Positions 23,959 to 31,030 of a stretch of 31,030 bases of DNA are shown one piece after another (position 1 is the first letter of the stretch; every line of letters begins with the position of its first letter). The DNA comes from Hyphomicrobiales bacterium (GTDB lineage: Bacteria; Pseudomonadota; Alphaproteobacteria; Rhizobiales; Afifellaceae): the NCBI GenBank assembly GCA_013812985.1, contig JACCSN010000774.1:1-31030 (forward strand), written 5' to 3'. A program made the translations under genes and the position numbers. A model generated the notes under the pieces. The model worked only from the letters and a program-made list of their open reading frames with translations, searched no databases and was not told where the DNA came from.

Positions 23959-24891
23959 CTATTCCTTCCGCCCTGACCTGCGATCAAGACTCCGCAGCAA
24001 AGGCGCGACGAACTCGCCTAGAAGCGTTTGGCCGTCAGGGAGCGCGCGACGCACGAACCGGGCGTGCTCAGCAGGCGGAAATAGTTCCGCATCCAAGCGC
24101 CCCAGTATCTCTTGTGAGATTCTTCTGTTGCTGTCATAAAATCTCTCCATGATCAGGTTCTTGACGGAGGCCGGAAAGACTGGCGTTGGATGCTTGCTTG
24201 TGAAAGCTGCCGCATTCAATGATCTCAGGACGGCCATCCGCGTCTGCGGCGAAAGCGCGGCCATGCCAAGGTGCCGGACGATCTCCAGGCTGCCTGCCGA
24301 CAACGAGCTGTTAGCTTTTCTCGCGGGCTGAACGAGAAGGCTCTGGTCGATGCCGATGCGGCGGCAGAACTCCTGAACGCTGTCTTGGACCTCATCAAAA
24401 AGGACAAGCTCAACCTTTGGAGATGCCTCGCGCCACCTAAAGTAAAGCGTGTCATAGTAGAGCCAATGGTATTCAGGCAATGTTCCGAGGAACTCGAGTG
24501 GGCTCATAACCGACGCCGGGCGATTGAACGGCCATTTTACGTTCTGATTGTACCAGGACTCGACCCAGTCGTCCTGCCGCCGCACAAACAAGATCACCTG
24601 CGTGTCGAAGCGCGCCGCGATACGGGCGATCAGCGAGCCGTCGACTATTCGGCACATGTCCTCCGCGCTGACGATGACATCCCGTCCCTCACTGTCATGG
24701 ATGGCGTCCGCGAACTCGTCCGGGGTGATCGAGCCTTTCAGGAGTTTCCAGGCAAGTTCTTGATGGTTGTCTTTCGGGGCCGTATAGGCGAAACCCTGGT
24801 CGGCGAGAGCCTGGCGGTTGTGGGCGAGATATTGCTGGATCGAGGTGGTTCCGGTCCTGTGGACTCCTGCGTGCAAAATCAGCTTTGGCAT
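23959..24891 (-). CDS. P-loop sulfotransferase-family protein
   Basis: A 310-residue protein with an N-terminal 5'-phosphosulfate-binding loop LHAGVHRTGTTSIQQYL (residues 6-22; R12-T-G-T-T-S is the typical pattern) and a 3'-phosphate-binding segment QVILFVRRQDDWVESWYNQNV. It is of normal length for bacterial sulfotransferases. It likely decorates a surface glycan with sulfate, given the surrounding glycosyltransferases. The ATG at 24891 has a GGAGGG upstream. It is divergent from the rhamnosyltransferase-like gene, leaving a 256-base region at 24892-25147 in which I see no gene. Acceptor unknown. Confidence 0.82.
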   Translation of the reverse strand: MPKLILHAGVHRTGTTSIQQYLAHNRQALADQGFAYTAPKDNHQELAWKLLKGSITPDEFADAIHDSEGRDVIVSAEDMCRIVDGSLIARIAARFDTQVILFVRRQDDWVESWYNQNVKWPFNRPASVMSPLEFLGTLPEYHWLYYDTLYFRWREASPKVELVLFDEVQDSVQEFCRRIGIDQSLLVQPARKANSSLSAGSLEIVRHLGMAALSPQTRMAVLRSLNAAAFTSKHPTPVFPASVKNLIMERFYDSNRRISQEILGRLDAELFPPAEHARFVRRALPDGQTLLGEFVAPLLRSLDRRSGRKE

Positions 24892-25147
24892 TCACCCTCC
24901 AAACAAGGAAGCGCACCCTAGGTCCAGACCCTCTGGCAGGCAAGCCGAGCCGAAGGCACTCTCGGCTACCATCGCCCGCGGGGAAATCGAATGGAGCCAG
25001 CTTTTCCCAATCGTATGGCGGCGTTTGGCGCCTCTAAAGAGGCGCAAGCCGTCCGGAAAGCCGCTGGTCCGCCTAGCTTGCGCAGCAATCGCCTGATAGA
25101 GGGAGCGCATGGCCGGCATGCAGATTTCGAACGGATAAGGGGATCTT

Positions 25148-25975
25148 GTGGTCTTGAAAAAGCAAGTGCGCGTGGTCGGGTTGATCCGCTTCTCCATGCT
25201 GTTCGGCGAACATCCGTTCAAGAAAGGCAAGGGCATGGCCTTTCCAGACCTTGTCAAGATGATCATGTCGGAAGAGCGCCTGCTGACCCGGTTCCACCTG
25301 TTCCAGACAGTCTGCCTACCCTCACTGGACGCGCAGCGATCCGACGAATTCAAGGTGCTCCTGATCTCGTCGCGCTTCATGCCGCGTCCCTGGCAGGAAA
25401 GGCTCCGTGATCTTATCGCCAGCCGGGGTCATCTCGAAGTTGTCTTCGCGGACGAGGACAGCACGGTTGCAAACGAGGCCGGTCGATTCGTTGCCGACGG
25501 CCTCAAGGCGGGACCGGTCGCCTCCTTTCGGCTGGACGACGACGACGCGCTCGCCTCCGATTACATCGAGTCCTTGGCCGCGTATCTCAATCCCGCCAAC
25601 GTGGGTTCGATGGTGTCGTTCAGCAGCGGATATTACTTGCAAATCGATGGCCCGGATCAGACCTGCAAGCTCGCCGAGGTCCACGTCCCGAAGCTCAGCG
25701 CCGGCATGGCGATGATCTCTCGCGCGACCGCCTTCCGAAACGTCTATAAGACTGGAACAAGGCACAACAACGTCGACCTCAAATGGCCCGTGATCCTGGA
25801 TGGGCGACGGCCGATGTTCTTGATGACGTCGCATGGCGAGAACGATTCCGGCCGGGGCGAATCCGCCCGCCTCGGCAAGCTGGAATGGGAATCGCCGGAG
25901 ACGGCGGCGAACACTCTTGCGGCCCGGTTCCCGACCGTGGACGTGGCCCGGCTGGTCAGGGGCATGGCCCTATGA
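25148..25975 (+). CDS. Putative rhamnosyltransferase-like glycosyltransferase
   Basis: A 275-residue protein of the family annotated putative rhamnosyl transferase. It begins VVGLIRFSMLFGEHPF, has FQTVCLPSLDAQRSDEFKVLLISSRFMP, an acidic metal-binding run R128-L-DDDD-A (FRLDDDDALASDYI) and a conserved VHVPKLSAGMAMISRA. This is the layout of a GT-A glycosyltransferase using a nucleotide sugar and a divalent metal. The GTG at 25148 follows AAGGGG with an 8-base spacer. It lies in the polysaccharide accessory region between sulfotransferase-like genes and ends just before a hairpin (25984-26009). The name rests on family similarity; the sugar is not proven. Confidence 0.75.
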   Translation: MVLKKQVRVVGLIRFSMLFGEHPFKKGKGMAFPDLVKMIMSEERLLTRFHLFQTVCLPSLDAQRSDEFKVLLISSRFMPRPWQERLRDLIASRGHLEVVFADEDSTVANEAGRFVADGLKAGPVASFRLDDDDALASDYIESLAAYLNPANVGSMVSFSSGYYLQIDGPDQTCKLAEVHVPKLSAGMAMISRATAFRNVYKTGTRHNNVDLKWPVILDGRRPMFLMTSHGENDSGRGESARLGKLEWESPETAANTLAARFPTVDVARLVRGMAL

Positions 25976-25983
25976 CCGCCGGT

Positions 25984-26009
25984 CAGCCGCTGGCCCCGCA
26001 CAGCGGCTG
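25984..26009 (+). terminator. Candidate hairpin terminator after the rhamnosyltransferase-like gene
   Basis: A perfect 9-bp stem (CAGCCGCTG, 25984-25992, with CAGCGGCTG, 26001-26009) encloses an 8-base loop and begins 8 bases after the TGA. No T-run follows, so it may be a weak or Rho-assisted terminator, or an mRNA-stabilising hairpin. Confidence 0.4.
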
Positions 26010-26109
26010 CGTTGCAGGGCAAGCGCCGCATCATCCAGAATGCGTCCGGAGGGGCCGGCTGCTTTGGCTGCAGCTCTCCGCGTCCATTGACCTTCAAAAG
26101 GCGGATTAA

Positions 26110-26889
26110 ATGAAGAACATTTATGTCAAGATCTACGGTGAGAGGAACTCAGGAACCCAATATCTTCATCGAGTGATCGACAGGAACTTCACGTGCAAGA
26201 TCCTTGAACACGGATACACCTCGCCGTTTCGGAATATCTCTATTTATCTTCAAGATATTGCGAAGGGTGACAGATTGGTCGCTTCCCAAAGAATTCAGGA
26301 CATCGACAACAAACGCCTTATCCATTCCGACTTCGGCTGGAAGCATGGCAATCCTCAAATGGATGCCATTAAAACCGCGCAACATCGGAATCTCACGCTC
26401 TTCCTGGCAATGACAAAGAACCCGTATTTCTGGGCAAAGTCATTTTATGAAAGGCCGTATGCGAACCTAAGCACCAAGCCAAAGGGGTCCTTTTCGGAAT
26501 TCCTTACAACTCCTTGGGTCCCCTCCGACCGGGATAACACAAGTATGGTTTTTTTCGACAATCCAATACACATGTGGAACGAGAAAATCGGAAGCGTTCG
26601 CCAGCTTGAATCTTATGTCTCTGCCTTCCAATTGGTCAGATATGAAGACATGCTCACGTCATTCGAGCCGACGCTTGAGAGAATAGGCCAGCTTCTGCAC
26701 CGCGCCGGAAGGAGATGGGAAAACGTTACGGCCAGCCCAAAAGGAGATCCTCTCTCCTTTGCGGATTATCAACAGAAATATTCGCCGGATCGGATAGCAG
26801 GAATCATGTCTCGGGAAGACATCCTGTTCATCTCCGGGAATCTGGACGCCGAGCTTATGCGCTGGTGCCGGTACGAGCTCGTGGCCTAG
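26110..26889 (+). CDS. P-loop sulfotransferase-like protein (GERNSGT family)
   Basis: A 259-residue protein whose N-terminus VKIYGERNSGTQYLHRVI holds a P-loop-like GERNSGT motif seen in a bacterial family of sulfotransferase-like nucleotide-binding proteins. LFLAMTKNPYFWAKSFYERPY is the matching second motif, and FQLVRYEDMLTSFEPTLERIG a third. It probably transfers sulfate or another group to a surface glycan. The DNA is clearly A+T-richer than neighbouring genes, suggesting recent acquisition. Its stop is one base from the stop of the convergent M24 gene. It is 134 bases downstream of the rhamnosyltransferase-like gene, with a hairpin between. Activity and substrate are unproven. Confidence 0.72.
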   Translation: MKNIYVKIYGERNSGTQYLHRVIDRNFTCKILEHGYTSPFRNISIYLQDIAKGDRLVASQRIQDIDNKRLIHSDFGWKHGNPQMDAIKTAQHRNLTLFLAMTKNPYFWAKSFYERPYANLSTKPKGSFSEFLTTPWVPSDRDNTSMVFFDNPIHMWNEKIGSVRQLESYVSAFQLVRYEDMLTSFEPTLERIGQLLHRAGRRWENVTASPKGDPLSFADYQQKYSPDRIAGIMSREDILFISGNLDAELMRWCRYELVA

Positions 26890-26890
26890 G

Positions 26891-28256
26891 CTAGTCTCGC
26901 GTGAGCAGCATCCCCGGCGCCAGCCAGAATGGCGGCAAGCAGAGCGGCGTCGAGGAGAGCGGGAGGATGGAATCCTTGAGGCGAATCCCGATTGCGTCCC
27001 GCACGAAGGCGCGGCGCGCCTTGATGCGCCCATGCACGGCCGGGTAGACCGCCCGTAAATCCTCGCGCAAGGTCGCGTCCGCGAACGTCACGGAATCTTC
27101 GCAGTTCAAGGCCCAACCCGCCCGCAGCGGAAACGGGATGATGTCGACCTGGAACGGCATGCCCGAGCGGAGCCTCTCCGTGGAGCCTGCCCGGATCGGG
27201 GTGTGAACCCATTCGTCGTGGCCCACGAGGTGGCCAGGATTGAGCTCCGACCCGAGCTGCCCCGAGGCCAAGGCGGCCGTGACCGTCTCGAAGGCATCGC
27301 CTCCGGCGACCCCGATATCGGCGGCCTCGTACCAGGCTGCGAGGCCCATGAAATAGGCTTTGGCGATTTCGAGGAACCGGTCGTCGGATTGAGCCAGCAG
27401 GCCCCGCGCGCGACGACAGGCCGCCCCAGAAGCCGATCGCCGTGGTCACGCCGTCGCCATGGCTCGTCACCCGGCCGGTCGGGCTTCGAAGGCCGATGAT
27501 CTTGGTCCCCGGGCTGCCGGAGGCGAACATGACATGGACGCTGAACGGCTCTCCGGCGTAACCCATCCGGGATGCCGCGAGATACTCGTTGTCGCCTTCG
27601 CGGATTTGGCTCACGATCCGCCAGACCGCCGCCGACGCACGCGCGGCGCCCCACTCGCCCGCCGCGATCTGGTGAACGTCCACGACAGCGCGAAGGCCGG
27701 TTTCCGGGTGCATGAGGGTGCGAGTTGCATCGACCACGGACCCCGAAGCTCCCGCCGCCGCCCTCAGGCTGTCCACGACGAAGGCGGAAGCGTGAAACGT
27801 CGCGGCTTCCGAGTCCCACTCGTCCGACTCGAGGTATTTCCAGCCGACGAGCCCGATGCTGTCGCCGCCCTTGATGCCGATCTCGCGCAGAACCGCGACC
27901 AGGTTGGGTCGTCGCGACCGATCCTGTCCCATCAAGCTCATCGACTGGCAGAGCACCACCTCGACATCGGGCAGCCCGGCGAGCGGCGCATAGCCGTAAC
28001 ATTCGTTGCCGACGACGAGAATGCGGCGGCCACTTGCGCCGGCCAGGAACACCGCTTCCTCAAAGCGCGGCTCGAAGCCCGCCAGGAAGGCGATATTGGC
28101 CATGTGCTCGCGGTCGGCGTAGACCGCCAGCCAATCGCAACCGGCCTTGGCGTAAGCGGCGGCGCAGCGGGCCTCGTAGACGTCGGCCGGAATCCGGGGC
28201 TGTTCGAGCGGCATCCCAAAGTCGGGAATCTGGACGGACCTCAGGCTGACGGACAT
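26891..28256 (-). pseudogene. M24 (creatinase/prolidase-fold) protein, frameshifted
   Basis: The ATG at 28256 (GAGGA six bases upstream) starts an M24-family protein with a creatinase-like N-terminal domain (DWLAVYADREHMANIAFLAGF) and a pita-bread-fold C-terminal domain. At the GGGG run (forward CCCC, 27402-27405) one extra base throws translation out of frame. Reading GGG instead continues directly into GLLAQSDDRFLEIAKAYFMG and the remainder to TAG at 26891. With the run as given the product is wrong after about residue 285. Several expected metal ligands of active M24 peptidases also look substituted (TAIG and SSRAG where aspartates are usual, DIIPF near the end), so even the intact form may not be a peptidase. 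A real mutation or a sequencing error are both possible. Confidence 0.8.
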
Positions 28257-28386
28257 AGCTGTTCCTCCGCGACGCGTTTCGGCTAGCTCGCTGGCGTGAT
28301 TGTCCTCACCCCAACCGCTTGAGCACAAGGGAGAAACGCTTCGTCGACGTCGCTAGCGTCGCAAATGGAAGGCCGACGCACGCGCA

Positions 28387-28429
28387 ACGGCGGACCCGCC
28401 TCTCACACCCCGTCAGGGTCTACCGCCGT
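28387..28429 (-). terminator. Candidate hairpin terminator after hupE-like gene
   Basis: ACGGCGG plus ACCC (28387-28397) can pair with GGGT plus CCGCCGT (28416-28429), with a 3-base bulge. The hairpin begins 5 bases beyond the minus-strand stop at 28434. No T-run follows. It plausibly ends the DUF4331/TPR/HupE operon. Confidence 0.4.
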
Positions 28430-28433
28430 TCGC

Positions 28434-29579
28434 TCATCCGCTAGGCAGGATCGCGATGCCCATCGCGCGTTCAACGAACCAGATGGCCCCGATCGCCGCG
28501 ATCACCAGGGACGCGACCGGCAAGGCGACGCGACCGTACGACGCCTGGCGGCTGGCCAGCACCAGGAGCGGCAGCACGGCAAGCACGATCGCGAGCTGGC
28601 CGAGCTCCACCCCGACGTTGAAGGCGAACAGCGCCGTGAGCAGCCCCTGACGCGGCAGGTTAAGGTCGCCCAGCACGTTCGCGAACCCGAAGCCGTGAAC
28701 CAGCCCGAAAAAGAACGCCACCAGCCAAAGCCTCCGCGTCACGACCGGGACGATGTTGTTGAACGCCGCCAGCGTGATGGTCGCCGCGATCGCGCTCTCG
28801 ACGAGAGGCACGGGAAGGTTCACCACTTCCAGAGCGGCAAGCCCGAGCGTCAGCGAATGCGCCAGCGTGAACGCCGTGACGACCTTGGTGATGGCGACAA
28901 GCGCGGCGCCCAAGCCGTCAACCGGCGCCCACGCCCCGGCCCGGCGGGCGACCACGGCGCCAAGAAGCAGGGTGATGATGAACAGGATATGGTCGTAACC
29001 GATCCAGATATGGTGCGCGCCGTGCCAGACGAACGTGGCGAACAGCGCGGCGGCGCTCGAGCTGCCGGGGTCGAGCGAAACCCTCGAGGCTTCGGGGGTC
29101 ATGACAAAGCTCTGCGTGCCGCCCGCCGAGGTGACCGCGACAAGACCGCGATGCTGCGCGTCGACATCGAACATGAGATCGTAGCCGATCTCCAGCGAAC
29201 CGCCCAGGGACGGGCAGGCGCCCTGGAACGGGATGATCAGATAGGTCTCGCCGCCGCGCGCATCGATTGCGGCCGGCTGGCTCGTCAGGGCGCACTGACC
29301 GCCGGGAGCGCCGATCGAGATGCGGTCGAGCACCGCACGGCCGATCTCGGCCTCGCGGGCCCGGAACTCGCCCCAGACGATCCTGCCGTCGCCGTCGGCG
29401 TCGAGATTATACGCTGTATCGAGGTCGCGGACCGCGAGATCGATGCTTCCTTCGAGGGCGTCATCGCCGACCGAGACGGAGAGAAACCCGTAGCTCTGCG
29501 TATGCGCCGAAGCGCCGGCGGGGGCGAGCGCCGCGACAAGAGCGAGCGCGCCGGCAAGCAGCGGACGCAAGGTGGTCAT
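28434..29579 (-). CDS. HupE/UreJ_2 family membrane protein with EF-hand
   Basis: A 381-residue protein. A signal peptide (about 1-25, ending GASA-H) is followed by a periplasmic domain of about 150 residues, then roughly seven transmembrane helices with the histidine-rich FVWHGAHHIWIGYDHILFI and FFFGLVHGFGFANVL typical of HupE/UreJ_2 proteins, which are linked to nickel or other metal uptake in relatives. Unusually, residues 60-72 form a perfect EF-hand loop (D60-A-D62-G-D64-G-R-I67-VWG-E71), predicting calcium binding in the exported domain. Its start overlaps the TPR gene's stop by four bases (ATGA), and a DUF4331-type gene lies upstream. The transported or sensed ion is not known. Confidence 0.88.
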   Translation of the reverse strand: MTTLRPLLAGALALVAALAPAGASAHTQSYGFLSVSVGDDALEGSIDLAVRDLDTAYNLDADGDGRIVWGEFRAREAEIGRAVLDRISIGAPGGQCALTSQPAAIDARGGETYLIIPFQGACPSLGGSLEIGYDLMFDVDAQHRGLVAVTSAGGTQSFVMTPEASRVSLDPGSSSAAALFATFVWHGAHHIWIGYDHILFIITLLLGAVVARRAGAWAPVDGLGAALVAITKVVTAFTLAHSLTLGLAALEVVNLPVPLVESAIAATITLAAFNNIVPVVTRRLWLVAFFFGLVHGFGFANVLGDLNLPRQGLLTALFAFNVGVELGQLAIVLAVLPLLVLASRQASYGRVALPVASLVIAAIGAIWFVERAMGIAILPSG

Positions 29580-30778
29580 GAGCTTTTCTTCTCGAACCGT
29601 TTGAGAAGCGGAGTGACGCGGACGTCGACAAGCCCGGTTCCGCCGATGAAACCGACGACATCCTCCGCCGCGGCCGGTTCGCCGGCGGCGATGGCGGATT
29701 CAAGCACGAGACGCGCATCCGCCAGCTCCTTCTGAACCTTCCAATTCTCCAGCGCGAGGGAAAGAGCTCCTTTGGCGTCACCCTCGATTTCCAGCCGGAA
29801 GCGAGCCTCCTCACGCAGATGCAGGCGCACGCCGCTCGCCTTGGCGGCAGCGAAGCGCTCGTTGAGGACCGCCGCCCAACCGGCGAGCCGCGCATCGCCC
29901 ACGCGCTTGGCCGCGATCGCCCGGCGCAGCATGAGGACATCGGCTTCGCCCTTGCCGTCGAGCAGCTTCAGGACCTCGGCGGGACGGCCGGTCTCCAGGA
30001 GATGATCGGCGGCGCCGGCGAGCGAGGGAACATCCGCGGCGCCCAGCGCGGCGGCATCGGCGAAGAACAGGTCGGCGTCCCTGCTTCGACCGAGGCCCAC
30101 CGCGATATCGGCGAGAACGGCAAGCGCGAAGCGGCGCGTGGTGTCGTCCGGCGTGCTGTCGGAATCGAGGGCGCCGGCAAGGCTGACGTAGCCTTCCCGC
30201 GCCGCGCCGGTCAGCGCCTCCACACGCGCGCGGCAAACAGCCGCCGGAAGCGGTCCGATCGCGCGCGGCAAATCGCGGCAATCAGCCGCCGCCCCGGCGG
30301 CATCGCCCACCACCAGCCGCACAAAGGCGCGTGTCAGGCGCGCCTGCGGGTTGCCTGGGTTCTGGTTCAAAATGGCGTCGAGATCGGCGAGCGCGCCCTG
30401 GAAGTCGTGGAGAGCCTGCCGGATCACCGCCCGCAACACCCGCGCCTCTTCAGGGGGGTTCGCCTCGTTCCACCAAGGCGCGAGCGCCGCCTGGGCCTGG
30501 CCATAGCGGCGCGGATCGGCGGAGGCGCGGCCCGCCTCGATGGCCAGACGGGCCACTCGTACCGCCAGGCCGAGATCTGTCGGGTTGCGCGCCAGGTCGG
30601 TCTTGGCCGACCGCAGATCCGGAGAGCCGCCGGGGCGCCCGGCGGGCACGATCGCTAGGACGAAGGCATCGTCCGTCGGGCGCTGGGGCGCTGCAGCCGC
30701 CAACTCACCCGAGAGCGCCAAGATGAGCGCTGTCAGGCGGACAAACCGGCGAAACACGAGAAGGCGCCGACGCGGCAT
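29576..30778 (-). CDS. Exported TPR-repeat protein
   Basis: A protein of about 400 residues. An N-terminal signal or anchor (basic MPRRRLLVFRRFVR, hydrophobic LTALILALS, then GELAAAAP) is followed by helical repeats: EARVLRAVIRQALHDFQGALADLDAILNQNPGNPQARLTRAFVRLVVGDAAGAAADC is a clear tandem of tetratricopeptide helices, outlined here rather than given in full. More repeats follow to about residue 370. TPR arrays bind partner proteins; here the partner may be the HupE-like or DUF4331 product. I prefer the ATG at 30778; a TTG at 30790 is in frame. No strong ribosome-binding site is seen. It overlaps the HupE gene by four bases. Confidence 0.82.
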   Translation of the reverse strand: MPRRRLLVFRRFVRLTALILALSGELAAAAPQRPTDDAFVLAIVPAGRPGGSPDLRSAKTDLARNPTDLGLAVRVARLAIEAGRASADPRRYGQAQAALAPWWNEANPPEEARVLRAVIRQALHDFQGALADLDAILNQNPGNPQARLTRAFVRLVVGDAAGAAADCRDLPRAIGPLPAAVCRARVEALTGAAREGYVSLAGALDSDSTPDDTTRRFALAVLADIAVGLGRSRDADLFFADAAALGAADVPSLAGAADHLLETGRPAEVLKLLDGKGEADVLMLRRAIAAKRVGDARLAGWAAVLNERFAAAKASGVRLHLREEARFRLEIEGDAKGALSLALENWKVQKELADARLVLESAIAAGEPAAAEDVVGFIGGTGLVDVRVTPLLKRFEKKSS

Positions 30779-30865
30779 GGGACGGCTCAAGGATGGCGTA
30801 TAAGAGGAATGAACACGCTAAGGTGCAAGCAAACAAGGCCAGTTCTTATCCCTGAGCCGGAGGGC

Positions 30866-30894
30866 GGGGATGGCCATTCCTGGCGGCCATCCCC
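30866..30894 (-). terminator. Hairpin between DUF4331-type gene and TPR gene
   Basis: A perfect 10-bp stem (GGGGATGGCC, 30866-30875, with GGCCATCCCC, 30885-30894) encloses a 9-base loop 12 bases past the minus-strand stop at 30907. Without a T-run it may only partly stop transcription and so set the ratio of the first gene to the two downstream. Confidence 0.5.
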
Positions 30895-30906
30895 TTCGTG
30901 AAACCC

Positions 30907-31030
30907 TTATCGAAACGTTTCGCCGTGATGCTCGTGAACCCGGCCGTTCAGCGGCGTCGCCGCGTACGGGAACACGTCGTTGAACGTAATCTCGTTCTGC
31001 GTCACGCCGTCGACGTTCACATCCGAGAAA
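30907..31030 (-). CDS. DUF4331-type protein, C-terminal fragment (5' end outside window)
   Basis: The last 40 codons of a gene entering from the right edge. The visible end, DGVTQNEITFNDVFPYAATP followed by LNGRVHEHHGETFR and TAA, resembles the C-terminus of DUF4331 proteins, which often end in a similar N-x-I-x-F-x-x-x-F-P-Y pattern followed by a histidine-rich tail. DUF4331 genes are commonly found with TPR and HupE-like genes, which is the arrangement here. The short length limits certainty. Confidence 0.6.
   Translation of the reverse strand, partial: FSDVNVDGVTQNEITFNDVFPYAATPLNGRVHEHHGETFR

Noticed and set aside
27459..28286. 275-codon plus-strand open frame opposite the M24 gene
   Set aside because: Antisense shadow; the minus strand shows M24 homology across the same bases.
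28365..29735. 456-codon plus-strand open frame opposite the HupE-like gene
   Set aside because: Highly charged antisense shadow of a gene with clear signal peptide and membrane helices.

Overview
The window is high-GC, densely coded DNA. Many genes overlap by four bases or fewer, and several start with GTG or TTG. Together with recognisable families (a DUF1223 thioredoxin-like protein, a FecR/CHASE2-cyclase pair, DUF3095, a GT14 enzyme with a long C-terminal extension, HupE/UreJ_2), this suggests an alphaproteobacterium, probably of the Hyphomicrobiales. That is an inference from protein style, not a database match. I see no rRNA, tRNA, CRISPR array or transposase.

Layout. 1-312: two overlapping small membrane-protein genes on the minus strand, the first cut by the window edge. 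693-2133: a DUF1223 protein and an exported FecR-domain protein. 2126-4222: a convergent CHASE2 adenylate/guanylate cyclase with all its catalytic residues. 4408-9076: a tight sugar-transfer operon of two related GT28/MurG-like transferases, a methyltransferase, a GT4 transferase and a histidine phosphatase. A palindromic intergenic-type repeat overlaps the end of its last gene. 9106-11100: a fused two-ATPase peptide-type ABC protein with no permease nearby. 11158-11753: a higBA toxin-antitoxin pair.

11897-19280 is the most unusual part: one co-directional unit of six genes. It encodes an ABC exporter-like protein whose nucleotide-binding domain has lost its catalytic motifs and holds a very long insertion; a stand-alone cyclic-nucleotide-binding domain; an MBL-fold hydrolase; a class III cyclase-like protein that keeps the metal aspartates but has lost the base-recognition residues; a DUF3095 protein that looks cyclase-like itself; and a methyltransferase. 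I read this as a candidate undescribed nucleotide-signalling cassette that may control membrane or envelope export. Parts that bind, make and perhaps hydrolyse a cyclic or modified nucleotide sit beside a membrane protein that probably cannot hydrolyse ATP in the usual way.

19322-20020 holds two small genes of unknown function. 20280-26889 is a surface-polysaccharide accessory region: GT14-type, GT2-type and rhamnosyltransferase-like enzymes mixed with three P-loop sulfotransferase-like genes, two of them visibly A+T-richer than their surroundings and probably acquired. 26891-28256 is an M24 (creatinase/prolidase-fold) gene broken by one extra base in a G run. 28434-31030 is a minus-strand operon: the 3' end of a DUF4331-type gene, a TPR protein, and a HupE/UreJ_2 membrane protein with a perfect EF-hand loop.
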